Source: Rhizobium esperanzae (GTDB taxonomy: Bacteria > Pseudomonadota > Alphaproteobacteria > Rhizobiales > Rhizobiaceae). Taken from it: DNA of 64,000 nt. The stretch lies in contig NZ_MXPU01000020.1 of the NCBI RefSeq assembly GCF_002204185.1, positions 1-64,000 on the forward strand. The letters are read 5' to 3'. Under the pieces are notes generated by a model. That model was not told the DNA's origin. It was given only the letters and a program-made list of their open reading frames with translations, and did no database searches. Positions 7,905 through 16,459 of this stretch are shown one piece after another. Each line of letters starts with the position of its first letter. The stretch's first letter is position 1. The translations under genes were made by a program, and so were the position numbers.

Positions 7905-8798
7905 ATGGCAATAAGAACGGAAAGCGAGTTGACGCCGGCCGTCCTCGCCGTGATGAACCGCACGGAAGATCCACGGTTGCGGGATATACTCGTTGCAATG
8001 GTGAAGCACCTCCACGCATTCGTGCGGGAAGTCAGGCTGTCGGAAGTCGAGTTTCGCGAAGCGACCGCCATCCTCAACGAAATTGGCCAGCTGCAGACCG
8101 ACAGCCACAACGAATTCGTGCTCATCGCCGGATCGCTTGGCGTCTCGTCCCTTGTGTGCCTGCTCAACAACGGCGACAACGGGCAGACCGAGACTTCACA
8201 GTCGCTACTCGGGCCGTTCTGGCGGCTCAACTCTCCGCGGGTGGAAAACGGCGGAACCATCATCCGGTCGGAAACGCCGGGAACACCCCTGTTTGTCCAC
8301 GCGAAGGTGGTTGATCGAGGAGGCAAGCCCATCCAAGGCGCCGAGATCGACGTATGGCACGCCTCGCCTGTCGGCCTTTACGAGAACCAGGATCCTGATC
8401 AGGCGGAAATGAACCTGCGCGGCAAGTTCACTACGGACGACGAGGGTCGATTCTGGTTTAGAACGGTCAAGATGGTGGGCTATCCCATCCCTGTCGACGG
8501 AGTCGCCGGTCGGCTTCTCCAGGCGCAAGGTCGCCACCCTTACCGACCTGCGCATCTGCACGCCCTGATCTTCAAGGAGGGATACAAAACCCTCATTTCC
8601 CAGGTCTTCGACCCGAGCGATCCGAACATTAATTCCGATGTGCAGTTCGGCGTCACCGCGGCTTTGACAGGCGACTTTGTCCGTCATGACGAGCCGCACC
8701 CGTCCGACACGGACGTCACTGGCCCGTGGTTCTCGCTCGACTACACCTACGTCATGGAGCCAGGCGAGGCCATCCTGCCGCGTCCCCCGATCAAATAA
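7905..8798 (+). CDS. Intradiol ring-cleavage dioxygenase (catechol/hydroxyquinol 1,2-dioxygenase type)
   Basis: A 297-residue non-haem Fe(III) dioxygenase that opens a catecholic ring between the hydroxyls. It has the N-terminal helical dimerisation domain (about residues 10-100, with the LLGPFWR junction near 101) and the beta-sandwich catalytic domain. Iron ligands are readable: Tyr159 (VGLYENQDP), Tyr193 (VGYPIPVDG), His217 and His219 (RPAHLHALI). The N-terminal domain and the RGKFTTDDEGRFWFRT motif place it with catechol/hydroxyquinol enzymes rather than protocatechuate 3,4-dioxygenase subunits. ATG 7905 has GGGAGGT upstream; a TTG at 7890 lacks one. It is first in an operon with HpaH- and HpaI-type genes, an unusual partnership because those normally follow extradiol cleavage. 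Confidence 0.93.
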   Translation: MAIRTESELTPAVLAVMNRTEDPRLRDILVAMVKHLHAFVREVRLSEVEFREATAILNEIGQLQTDSHNEFVLIAGSLGVSSLVCLLNNGDNGQTETSQSLLGPFWRLNSPRVENGGTIIRSETPGTPLFVHAKVVDRGGKPIQGAEIDVWHASPVGLYENQDPDQAEMNLRGKFTTDDEGRFWFRTVKMVGYPIPVDGVAGRLLQAQGRHPYRPAHLHALIFKEGYKTLISQVFDPSDPNINSDVQFGVTAALTGDFVRHDEPHPSDTDVTGPWFSLDYTYVMEPGEAILPRPPIK

Positions 8799-8819
8799 CG
8801 AGACCAACAGAGCCAAATC

Positions 8820-9602
8820 ATGATTACGCAAAAGGAACGCCAGGCGGCAGCCGACGCACTGCTGAAGGCAGAAACCGAACGCAAGCCCATCGTCCAGCCG
8901 AGCAGGACATATCCGAATTTGGAACTTGAAGACGCTTACGAGATCCAAGCACTCTGGGCGCAGGCCCGGATTGCAAAGGGGGCGCGGATTGCGGGTCATA
9001 AGATCGGACTGACATCGCGGGCGATGCAGATGGCCTCGAAAATGACGGAGCCCGACTACGGCGTCATTCTGGATGACGCCCTTTTTAACGACGGAGCGCA
9101 GATCAGAGCGGAACTCTTCATCAAGCCTCGTCTCGAAGTGGAGCTCGCCTTCGTAATGGGCGAGGATCTCGAGGGACCGGGCACTCGGATCTATGATGTC
9201 ATGCGCGCGACTGAATTTGTCGTTCCTGCGCTTGAGATCATCGACTACCGAACCGAAGTGCCCAGAGCCATCACCGATACGATCGCCGACAACGCCGCCT
9301 TCGGAGCGATCGTCGTGGGTGGCCGTATCATCCGGCCGATGGACATCGACATCCGCTGGGTCGGCGCGACGCTTTCAAAAAACGGCATCATCGAGGAATC
9401 GGGTGTTTCCGCCGCTATCATGGGGCATCCGGCCGCCGGAATCGCCTGGCTCGTGAACAAGCTCCATGCCGTCGGAGGCGGTTTGAAGAAGGGCCAGATC
9501 GTTCTTGCCGGCTCGTTCACCCGCCCTGTGGACATCGTCAAGGGCGATGTCATCCAAGCCGACTATGGTCCGGTCGGCTCCATCGGCGTCTCGTTTGTGT
9601 GA
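8820..9602 (+). CDS. hpaH: 2-oxo-hept-4-ene-1,7-dioate hydratase (HpaH-like)
   Basis: A 260-residue member of the fumarylacetoacetase/2-keto-4-pentenoate hydratase family, closely matching E. coli HpaH along its length: [37 protein letters not shown] with metal-ligand glutamates, [15 protein letters not shown]-like [29 protein letters not shown] and GSFTRPV. It adds water to a 2-oxo-enoic dicarboxylate to give the 4-hydroxy-2-oxo acid used by the next enzyme, HpaI, whose gene starts 7 bp downstream. The substrate is assigned by family and neighbour; the upstream ring-cleavage steps of the classic Hpa pathway are missing locally. Confidence 0.88.
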   Translation: MITQKERQAAADALLKAETERKPIVQPSRTYPNLELEDAYEIQALWAQARIAKGARIAGHKIGLTSRAMQMASKMTEPDYGVILDDALFNDGAQIRAELFIKPRLEVELAFVMGEDLEGPGTRIYDVMRATEFVVPALEIIDYRTEVPRAITDTIADNAAFGAIVVGGRIIRPMDIDIRWVGATLSKNGIIEESGVSAAIMGHPAAGIAWLVNKLHAVGGGLKKGQIVLAGSFTRPVDIVKGDVIQADYGPVGSIGVSFV

Positions 9603-9609
9603 GGCGCCG

Positions 9610-10374
9610 ATGGAACTTCCCGTCAATCACTTCAAACGGAAACTGAGAGCCGGCGAAAGCCAGATCGGTCTCTGGTGCGGCCTTCCCGGAAGCTACGCGG
9701 CAGAAATCGTCGCGCCGTCGGGCTTCGATTGGGTGCTGTTCGATACAGAGCACTCTCCGAGCGACGTCCTCACCGTCCTACCGCAATTGCAGGCGGTCGC
9801 GCCTTACGACGTTTCCCCGGTCGTACGCCCGGCATTTAACGATCCCGTGTTGATCAAGCGCTTTCTGGATATCGGCGTCCAAACGCTCCTCGTTCCCTAT
9901 GTTCAGAACGAAGAGGAAGCGAAGGCGGCGGTCGCCGCCATACGGTATCCGCCGCACGGGGGCCGCGGGGTCTCCGCTCTAACGCGCGCCACCCGCTTCG
10001 GGCGCGTGCCGAACTACGCGCGCATTGCCGAACAGGAGATCTGCCTGCTTCTGCAGATCGAGACCCGAGAGGCACTCGGTCAGCTCGAGGCCATCGCAGC
10101 GGTCGAAGGCGTCGACGGCGTCTTCATTGGCCCCGCCGACCTAGCGGCCAGTTTCGGTCATCCCGGCCAACCGGGGCATCCCGAGGTGGTCGCGGCCATT
10201 GAAGACGCGATCGGACGCCTGAAAATTCTTGGAAAACCGGCAGGCATCCTCACGCCGGACGAGACGTTTGCAGCCCGCTGCATTTCGCTCGGGACGTTGT
10301 TCACCGCCGTTGGCGTAGACGTCGCCCTCCTTGCGAGAGGATCGGAGGCGCTCGCAGCCCGGTTTGCATCTTAG
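9610..10374 (+). CDS. hpaI: 4-hydroxy-2-oxoheptanedioate aldolase (HpaI-like)
   Basis: A 254-residue class II (metal-dependent) pyruvate aldolase that splits 4-hydroxy-2-oxoheptane-1,7-dioate into pyruvate and succinic semialdehyde in the known pathway. It aligns with E. coli HpaI throughout: [23 protein letters not shown] with the catalytic His, [27 protein letters not shown], the metal ligands Glu in QIETREA and Asp in IGPADLAA, and [18 protein letters not shown] at the end. The ATG at 9610 follows the hydratase stop by 7 bp. Related aldolases act on other 4-hydroxy-2-oxo acids, so the exact substrate is open. Confidence 0.9.
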   Translation: MELPVNHFKRKLRAGESQIGLWCGLPGSYAAEIVAPSGFDWVLFDTEHSPSDVLTVLPQLQAVAPYDVSPVVRPAFNDPVLIKRFLDIGVQTLLVPYVQNEEEAKAAVAAIRYPPHGGRGVSALTRATRFGRVPNYARIAEQEICLLLQIETREALGQLEAIAAVEGVDGVFIGPADLAASFGHPGQPGHPEVVAAIEDAIGRLKILGKPAGILTPDETFAARCISLGTLFTAVGVDVALLARGSEALAARFAS

Positions 10375-10387
10375 GGAGTTCGCGCCG

Positions 10388-11068
10388 ATGTCGACGCGGA
10401 AGAAAGTTCTGTCCGAGATAGCGCCCGCGGGTGTGATCCGGGCCGCCGTCAACATGTCGAATACAGCGTTGGTCCAGTGGGACGATCAGGCGGGCACCTT
10501 GGTCGGTCCAAGCGCCCGGATCGGTCACAAAATTGCCGAGCAACTGGATCGCGGCCTCTCGCTGATTCAGTACAGCTCGGCCGCCGACATCCTCGCCGCT
10601 GCGGACCGCGGCGAGTGGGACATTGCTTTTATTGCCTCGGATGCATCGAGAGCCGACCGGTTCTCCTTTTCACCTCCCTACATCTCCGTCAGAGCGACCT
10701 ATTTGGTGCCGGAGGACTCAGCGCTTCGAACGGTCGGAGACGTCGATGCTGAAGGACTGCGGATAGCCTCCGCAAGAAGCGCCGCCTATACGAAGCAGCT
10801 CGAGCGTATTCTTGAAAAGGCCACTGTCTCGTATACGGACAGCCCGGCAGCTGCCATCGATCTCCTTGTCGGGTCGCAATGCGACGCGGCCGCGGGATTG
10901 ACCGAATTCCTCGTTCAGAGTTCGGAGCGAATTTCCGGCTTCAGGCTGGTGGAGGGAGCGTTCTCTGAAATTCCCCAGACGATCGCCGTGCACCGCAGAG
11001 CCATTCATGCCTCAGCCTTCTTTGCGGATTTCGTACACCGTCTGAATGCAAGCGCTGGAGCGCCGTAA
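10388..11068 (+). CDS. Leaderless family-3 solute-binding-domain protein
   Basis: A 226-residue protein with the fold signature of family-3 binding proteins: GVIRAAVNMSNTALVQW at the start of the ligand domain, a DIAFIASDASRADRFSFSPPYI segment carrying the carboxylate-binding Arg equivalent, then hinge and second lobe (GLRIASARSAAYTKQLERIL). It has no signal peptide, lipobox or membrane segment: the sequence begins MSTRKKVLSEIAPAG and enters the fold at once. It is the fourth gene of the rightward catabolic operon (13 bp after hpaI), away from the transporter genes. It may be a cytosolic ligand sensor, a carrier, or an enzyme on the same fold. Function unknown. Confidence 0.75.
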   Translation: MSTRKKVLSEIAPAGVIRAAVNMSNTALVQWDDQAGTLVGPSARIGHKIAEQLDRGLSLIQYSSAADILAAADRGEWDIAFIASDASRADRFSFSPPYISVRATYLVPEDSALRTVGDVDAEGLRIASARSAAYTKQLERILEKATVSYTDSPAAAIDLLVGSQCDAAAGLTEFLVQSSERISGFRLVEGAFSEIPQTIAVHRRAIHASAFFADFVHRLNASAGAP

Positions 11069-11158
11069 AGTAACGTCCTCGGCTCTTGGGCGCCTGCTGG
11101 CCTTGGCGGGATCAGAACGGCAATATCGTAACCAGCCAACACCGCTGGCGCCCAGCCT

Positions 11159-12349
11159 TCAAGCCGGCAGCTTATTCTGCTCCGGAGAGGCAAAGACCGA
11201 GGCCGGCATCGGTCCTGACGTCATCAGGGTGAAATCAAAGGGCGCCTTGAGATCTGGGCCGAGCACATATTGCCGATGGACCCGCAGTTGGTCCTTGCGG
11301 ATCTTCCGGTAATGTTCGCTCGTCAGCATCTGCTTGACGCGGATAAGAAGGATCTTTGCCGGCGGCGCATCTGCATGGCCGGAGACGGCAACGACCGGCA
11401 CCTTGTAGAAGTTGATCGAATCCGTCAGGCATTGCACGTCAAACCAGGAGATCTCCGGACAGCGGGCGATCAGGCCAACGCGAGCGCGAAGCAATGTTGC
11501 CGATGACAACAGGGCGCATTGCAGAATGGCGCTGCCAAGCGTGGCAAACACGACGCGCCTGCCCTTGAAAATCTCCGGCTCCCTTTCAAGCAATATGCCG
11601 ATGACATGGGCGGCGACGCTCGATCCCATGCTGTGCGAGGAGATCACGTACTCGTCCGCCTCCTCGGCGAGCGCCTTGCGCACCGCAGTCGCCCGCTCTT
11701 CCAGCCAGTCGTTGAAGTCGGCCCGATCCATACGGCCGAGCGCCACTGCCATTTCCCAATCGGCAAAAAGATGCAGCGTATGGAAACGCTCGGAAAAAGG
11801 CAGGAAGGCGAAGATGAAGAAGCAGAGCGCCAGTGGCCCACTCCAGAGCACGTGCCAGGCGGAGAAGCCGAGACTATAGGGCAGGAAAACGATCTCGGCC
11901 GTCAGCGCGATCGCCAGCGCCGTCAGCAGGAACGGAAAGAGGAAGAACAGGCCGAAACGCCACGCATGCCTGAAATATCCCCGCATGCCACCTTCCAGCA
12001 TGATCTCGGCGCAGCTCCGAAAGCCTGCAATGATCCGGCTCAGCGTGTTGCGGCCGCGCAGCCGACGCACGAACATGTCGTGATCAACCATGTGGATCCG
12101 GCTCTTCGTCCGCCAGCCGGCGGAACCGGGCTCCGCCGCAGGTGCCGTTTCGTAGGCTCCCGCGCTGCCCGTCGTGACCTCGAAGCTGAGAGGATCGCTT
12201 CCCGCCTCCGGCGCACCAATTTCGACCGAGTAGCCCCAGACGGCAGCACTCTGTCTGGCAGAGCGTTCGTACCGCGCCCTATGGGCAAGGCCGTCGAGCG
12301 GCTCGAAGCCCGGGAAATGCAGGACGACCCGCTTCTTTATCAATGTCAT
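11159..12349 (-). CDS. Membrane-associated alpha/beta-hydrolase-like protein
   Basis: A 396-residue protein with a short N-terminal strand VVLHFPGFEPL typical of a hydrolase beta-sheet, an acidic variable segment, then two hydrophobic helices at about residues 130-155 and 165-185. After these comes a hydrolase half with YVISSHSMGSSVAAHVIG, a G/S-x-S-x-G nucleophile elbow with Ser in HSMG near residue 250. A downstream VPVVAVSGHADAPP could carry the acid/His. The start chosen is ATG 12349; an upstream ATG at 12391 would add 14 residues. It is a single gene between the catabolic cluster and a divergent small basic protein gene. Substrate unknown; a lipase or esterase acting at the membrane is plausible. 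Confidence 0.7.
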   Translation of the reverse strand: MTLIKKRVVLHFPGFEPLDGLAHRARYERSARQSAAVWGYSVEIGAPEAGSDPLSFEVTTGSAGAYETAPAAEPGSAGWRTKSRIHMVDHDMFVRRLRGRNTLSRIIAGFRSCAEIMLEGGMRGYFRHAWRFGLFFLFPFLLTALAIALTAEIVFLPYSLGFSAWHVLWSGPLALCFFIFAFLPFSERFHTLHLFADWEMAVALGRMDRADFNDWLEERATAVRKALAEEADEYVISSHSMGSSVAAHVIGILLEREPEIFKGRRVVFATLGSAILQCALLSSATLLRARVGLIARCPEISWFDVQCLTDSINFYKVPVVAVSGHADAPPAKILLIRVKQMLTSEHYRKIRKDQLRVHRQYVLGPDLKAPFDFTLMTSGPMPASVFASPEQNKLPA

Positions 12350-12512
12350 ACCGCTGTTCCGGCCGGGCAAATAGCCGGCATATTGCTGCAAACCGCCTGC
12401 TGGCCGCCGACATCGCGAAAAAGCAGGTATGATTTCAAAGCCGTCTTGCTAACCGAACTCATCCGGAATTCAATAGCAGGCACGTCGTTTTCAGCGCAAA
12501 CGGAGGGGTTTT

Positions 12513-12743
12513 GTGGCCGATCTTGTAAAAGAATTGATATCGGGTGTCGTCGACAGCGTGCTGAAGGAAATCCTGAAGAAAACCACAGGTCGCGTCTCGA
12601 CGAAACGCAAGAGGCGCAAGGCGCGCCCCGCCGCGACGACGACGGCTGTCCGGAAGACGGCTACGGCCAAGCGCAAGCCCGCCCGCAAACAGGTCAGCAA
12701 GCGCCGCACCGCCGCCGGCCGCAGCCGTCAGCGTCGCGTCTGA
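12513..12743 (+). CDS. Small histone-H1-like basic protein
   Basis: A 76-residue protein from a GTG start with GGAGGG upstream. The first 25 residues (MADLVKELISGVVDSVLKEI) look like an amphipathic helix. The remaining 50 are dominated by Lys, Arg, Ala and Thr in short repeats such as TKRKRRKARPAA and KRKPARKQVSKRR, like the tails of histone H1 and AlgP-type proteins. A nucleic-acid-binding role is likely from composition alone; there is no recognisable globular domain. Biased composition and a good ribosome site support that it is translated. Confidence 0.65.
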   Translation: MADLVKELISGVVDSVLKEILKKTTGRVSTKRKRRKARPAATTTAVRKTATAKRKPARKQVSKRRTAAGRSRQRRV

Positions 12744-12912
12744 GACGCGAGGCAAACTTCCGACCGTAATGCGACAGCAACAATCGCAAAGTGGTCTGAC
12801 CAGATGGTCTTTTTTTGTTCGGGCGGCTGGAATTCCTGCTGTCACATGCTATCTAAGGGAAACGATTGAAACGGCGGGCCTTTAACTCGCCTGTTGAAAG
12901 GAATCAGATCCC

Positions 12913-13248
12913 ATGAGCGGCATTCACGAATTCATCGACAACGAAATCAAGAGCAACGACGTCGTCCTCTTCATGAAGGGCACGCCGCAGTTTCCGCAGT
13001 GCGGGTTCTCCGGCCAGGTCGTGCAGATTCTCGATTACATCGGCGTCGACTACAAGGGCATCAATGTGCTCGCCGATTCGGAAATCCGCCAGGGCATCAA
13101 GGATTATTCCAACTGGCCGACGATCCCGCAGCTCTACGTAAAGGGCGAATTCATCGGCGGTTGCGACATCGTCCGGGAAATGTTCCAGGCCGGTGAACTG
13201 CAGCAGCATCTCCAGGAAAACGGCGTCACCGTTCGCGGCGCCGCCTGA
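12913..13248 (+). CDS. grxD: Monothiol glutaredoxin (Grx4/GrxD, CGFS type)
   Basis: A 111-residue monothiol glutaredoxin with the CGFS active site at residues 30-33 (PQFPQCGFSGQVV), the TIP cis-proline segment NWPTIPQLYVKGEFIGGCDIV and the glutathione-binding loop. Such proteins hold and transfer [2Fe-2S] clusters, usually with BolA partners, in the cytosol. In alphaproteobacteria a bolA gene often lies just upstream, but none is present here. The length is normal for the family, and a good hairpin follows at 13297-13320. Confidence 0.96.
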   Translation: MSGIHEFIDNEIKSNDVVLFMKGTPQFPQCGFSGQVVQILDYIGVDYKGINVLADSEIRQGIKDYSNWPTIPQLYVKGEFIGGCDIVREMFQAGELQQHLQENGVTVRGAA

Positions 13249-13296
13249 CCGGTCACCGGACGTCCGCCCGGTTTCCAAATCTGTTTCTCGAGTCCG

Positions 13297-13320
13297 AGGC
13301 GCTGCGGTGAGCAGCGCCTT
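13297..13320 (+). terminator. Hairpin after grxD
   Basis: AGGCGCTGC, loop GGTGA, GCAGCGCCT form a strong stem 49 bp after grxD and 24 bp before the MFS gene. There is no real T-tract, so termination would be partial or Rho-assisted. Confidence 0.4.
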
Positions 13321-13343
13321 GGCCTGTTTATGGGAATTTCATT

Positions 13344-14591
13344 GTGACAGATTCATCACAAGCCGTGTCCGCGGGCCGCCTGCCCATGGGCAAGCGTGAG
13401 TTCATCGCGCTTGCCGCCTTCCTGATGGCCATCAACTCGCTTGCCATCGACATCATGCTCCCGGCGCTGCAGCAGATCGGCGCGAGCCTCGGCGTCGAAA
13501 GCGAGAATCACCGGCAGTTCGTCGTCTCCTCTTATCTGCTCGGTTTCGGCTGCGCCCAGCTGTTCTACGGTCCGCTCTCCGACCGTTTCGGCCGCCGCAC
13601 GCCGCTGCTGATCGGTCTCGTCGTCTATATCACGTCCGCCATCGGAATCGTTTTCGTTCCCTCCTTCGCCGGCCTGCTGGTGCTTCGCTTCATCCAGGGC
13701 GTCGGTTCGGCCGCCACCCGCGTCATCACCATCTCTATCGTCCGCGACATCTATGGCGGCCGGCAGATGGCGGAGGTCATGTCGCTCATCATGATGGTCT
13801 TCATGATCGTGCCGGTGATTGCGCCCGGCACCGGCCAGGTCGTCATGTTCTTCGGCAACTGGCACCTGATCTTTCTCTTCATCGCCACAATGGCAACGGC
13901 CATCGGCGTCTGGGCCTATGTCCGCCTGCCGGAAACCCTGCATCCGCAGAATGTCCGCCCCTTCACCGCCCGCTCGATATTCGGTGCCTTCAAGCTGGTG
14001 CTGACCAACCGCGTGGCGCTCTGCTACACCATCGCCAGCACCTTCATCTTCGGCGCGCTGTTCGGCTTCATCAATTCCGCCCAGCAGATCTATGTCGGCA
14101 TCTACGGCCTCGGCGTCTATTTCCCCTTCGCCTTTGCCGGCGTGGCGATCTTCATGTCGTTGTCGTCCTTCTTCAATTCACGTTTTGTCGGCAAACTCGG
14201 CATGCGCCGCCTGTCACACGGCTCGCTCCTCGGCTTCATCGCCATCAACACCATCTGGCTGATCGTCCAGATGGCAAGCTCCGAGCCGATGCCGTTTGCG
14301 CTGTTCATCTCCTTCTTCGGCCTTGCCATGTTCCAGTTCGGCTGGATCGGCTCGAACTTCAATTCGCTTGCCATGGAGCCGCTCGGACACGTCGCCGGTA
14401 CCGCCTCCTCCGTTCTCGGCTTCATGAGCACGGTCGGCGGCGCCCTTATCGGCGCCGGCATCGGCCAGGCCTTCGACGGCACGGCGCTGCCGATGGTCGC
14501 CGGTTATTTCATCGTCTCGATCATCGGGCTCGTCTTCGTGCTGATCGCCGAAAAGGGCCGCCTCTTCCATCAGCACAATCCGGCCGTTTGA
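13344..14591 (+). CDS. Bcr/CflA-type MFS drug exporter (first tandem copy)
   Basis: A 415-residue, 12-helix major facilitator of the Bcr/CflA drug:H+ antiporter family. Marks are the first helix AFLMAINSLAIDIMLPALQQIG with the family's acidic D, motif A in the loop GPLSDRFGRRTPLLIGLVVY, and motif C-like RFIQGVGSAATRVI in helix 4-5. The start is GTG 13344; ATG 13386 (MGKREF) is an alternative that still includes all helices. The paralogue at 14627 begins 36 bp downstream. Exported substrate unknown. Confidence 0.9.
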   Translation: MTDSSQAVSAGRLPMGKREFIALAAFLMAINSLAIDIMLPALQQIGASLGVESENHRQFVVSSYLLGFGCAQLFYGPLSDRFGRRTPLLIGLVVYITSAIGIVFVPSFAGLLVLRFIQGVGSAATRVITISIVRDIYGGRQMAEVMSLIMMVFMIVPVIAPGTGQVVMFFGNWHLIFLFIATMATAIGVWAYVRLPETLHPQNVRPFTARSIFGAFKLVLTNRVALCYTIASTFIFGALFGFINSAQQIYVGIYGLGVYFPFAFAGVAIFMSLSSFFNSRFVGKLGMRRLSHGSLLGFIAINTIWLIVQMASSEPMPFALFISFFGLAMFQFGWIGSNFNSLAMEPLGHVAGTASSVLGFMSTVGGALIGAGIGQAFDGTALPMVAGYFIVSIIGLVFVLIAEKGRLFHQHNPAV

Positions 14592-14626
14592 GCGGCCGGT
14601 CCCTTCCGCATCCAGGATTTCACCGC

Positions 14627-15907
14627 ATGACGCCGCCGCATAAACCGCACCAGGAAAACCAGGGTTCCCGCCGCATCGGCATGGGCTTCGGCGAATTCGT
14701 CGTCACCATCGCCATCATGACCGCCAGCATTGCCATGGCAATCGACAGCATGCTGCCGGCATTGCCTAATATCGGCCATTCCCTCGGCGTCACCAACACC
14801 AACGACGCGCAGCTCATCATCGGCGTGTTCTTCCTCGGCTTCGGCTTCTCGCAGATATTCTTCGGCAGCCTTTCCGACACTTTCGGCCGCCGCAACATCC
14901 TGCTCGGGGGCCTCGCCTGCTACGTGGTCGCGATGTTTGCCGCTGCCGCAACCGGCAGCTTCGAAATGCTACTCCTCATGCGCTTCATTCAGGGCGTGGG
15001 CGGTGCGGCCGTGCGCATCACCACCATGGCCATCGTCCGCGACTGCTTCGGTGGCCGCGAAATGGCCCGCGTCATGTCCTATGTCATGATCGTATTCATG
15101 ATCGTGCCGATCGTTGCCCCTTCGGTCGGCCAGCTTATCATCCTCTATGCCAACTGGCACTGGATCTTCATCCTGCTCGGCGCAGTCGCCAGCATCCTGT
15201 TCGTCTGGGCTCTTCTGCGGCTGAAGGAATCGCTGCCCCCGGCAGAACGCCTGCCGCTGTCGGTCGGCTCTGTCGCAGACGGCTTCAAGACCGTGCTCAC
15301 CAACCGCATCACCTGCGGCTACATGATCGGTCTGACCATGTTTACAGGCGTCATCAGTGCATATGTGATTTCCGTGCAGCAGGTTTTCGGCGAAGTCTAT
15401 GGCCTTGGCGACTGGCTGCCGATCGCCTTTGCGGCGACAGCCGGCGGCATTGCCGTCGCCAATTTCGCCAACGGCTTCTTCGTTCGCAAATTCGGCATGC
15501 GCCGCATCTCGCACGCCGCGCTGCTGATCTTCACGGCGCTGTCGGCTCTCGGCTTCGTCATCGCCTTGGCGGGCAAGCCGGACTTCGCCACCGCCTACAG
15601 CATCTTCACTATCGTTCTGATGATGTTTGCGGTGATCGCCACCAATTTCACCGCCATCAGCCTCGAACCGATGGGCAATCTCGCCGGCACGGCGACCGCC
15701 ATCACCGGCTTTGTCTCGACGACCTTCGGCGCCATCCTTGGCGGCCTGGTCGGCCAGATGTTCAACGGCACGGTGCAGCCGCTCTTCGGCGGATTCGCGC
15801 TGTTCGGTCTGGTGACGATCGCAGCCACGCTGTGGGCTGAGAACGGCAAGCTCTTCACCCATCCCGGTGACAATCCGCAACTCGATCCGGGCGCGGCTCA
15901 CTTCTGA
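14627..15907 (+). CDS. Bcr/CflA-type MFS drug exporter (second tandem copy)
   Basis: A 426-residue, 12-helix transporter clearly paralogous to the preceding gene: ASIAMAIDSMLPALPNIGHSLG in helix 1, GSLSDTFGRRNILLGGL as motif A, RFIQGVGGAAVRITTMAIVRD, and the shared YANWHWIF/LLGAVAS region. ATG 14627 is chosen; a TTG at 14588 would overlap the upstream gene's stop and add 13 residues. The two copies likely form an operon and may act separately or as a pair. Confidence 0.9.
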   Translation: MTPPHKPHQENQGSRRIGMGFGEFVVTIAIMTASIAMAIDSMLPALPNIGHSLGVTNTNDAQLIIGVFFLGFGFSQIFFGSLSDTFGRRNILLGGLACYVVAMFAAAATGSFEMLLLMRFIQGVGGAAVRITTMAIVRDCFGGREMARVMSYVMIVFMIVPIVAPSVGQLIILYANWHWIFILLGAVASILFVWALLRLKESLPPAERLPLSVGSVADGFKTVLTNRITCGYMIGLTMFTGVISAYVISVQQVFGEVYGLGDWLPIAFAATAGGIAVANFANGFFVRKFGMRRISHAALLIFTALSALGFVIALAGKPDFATAYSIFTIVLMMFAVIATNFTAISLEPMGNLAGTATAITGFVSTTFGAILGGLVGQMFNGTVQPLFGGFALFGLVTIAATLWAENGKLFTHPGDNPQLDPGAAHF

Positions 15908-15941
15908 GGCAGGAGCACCGGATCAACTCAAGGCATTCTCG

Positions 15942-16415
15942 ATGAACGAGCGAATTCTGATCAGGCCTTATGGGCCAGATGACGTGGACGCCACGATCGA
16001 GATTTTTCTACGCTCCATCCGGGAAGTCTCGTCGAAAGACTATTCCGCCGCTGAGATCGAAGCTTGGGCAAAGGTGGAGGATCGCGCCCTATGGGCGGAA
16101 CGAAGGATGAGCAGGCCGGCCTGGATGGCAGAGATCGCCGGAAACCCCGTGGGTTTTTCGGATCTCACCAGCGACGGGTGCCTCGACATGATGTTCGTGC
16201 ACCCTCGCTATCAAGGGGTCGGTGTAGCAACCTGCCTGCTGGGCAGGGTCGAAGAAGAAGCTCTCAAGCTGGGATTTCGCCGAATATATACGGAAGCAAG
16301 CAGAACTGCTCGTCCGTTCTTTGAACGCAAAGGATTTCGCGTGATAACCCGGCAAACCGTCGAGAAGCGCGGACAAGGCCTGGAAAACTTTCTGATGGAA
16401 AAGTTCTACGCCTAA
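15942..16415 (+). CDS. GNAT-family N-acetyltransferase
   Basis: A 157-residue GCN5-related acetyltransferase. Strand beta-4 and the acetyl-CoA P-loop are visible in CLDMMFVHPRYQGVGVATCLLGRVEEEA (Q/R-x-x-G-x-G/A pattern), followed by TEASRTARPFFERKGFRV, the typical C-terminal strand where the second substrate binds. It resembles YafP-like proteins. The ATG at 15942 is 34 bp after the MFS stop. The acceptor is unknown; a small molecule is more likely than a protein. Confidence 0.88.
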   Translation: MNERILIRPYGPDDVDATIEIFLRSIREVSSKDYSAAEIEAWAKVEDRALWAERRMSRPAWMAEIAGNPVGFSDLTSDGCLDMMFVHPRYQGVGVATCLLGRVEEEALKLGFRRIYTEASRTARPFFERKGFRVITRQTVEKRGQGLENFLMEKFYA

Positions 16416-16459
16416 ATTGTCATTTGCGACCGGCTTTACGACGGCCGGTCGCATCGGCT

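Noticed and set aside
13344-15907. Single fused transporter from the two MFS frames
   Set aside because: Separate stops and starts, and each copy has a full set of 12 helices.
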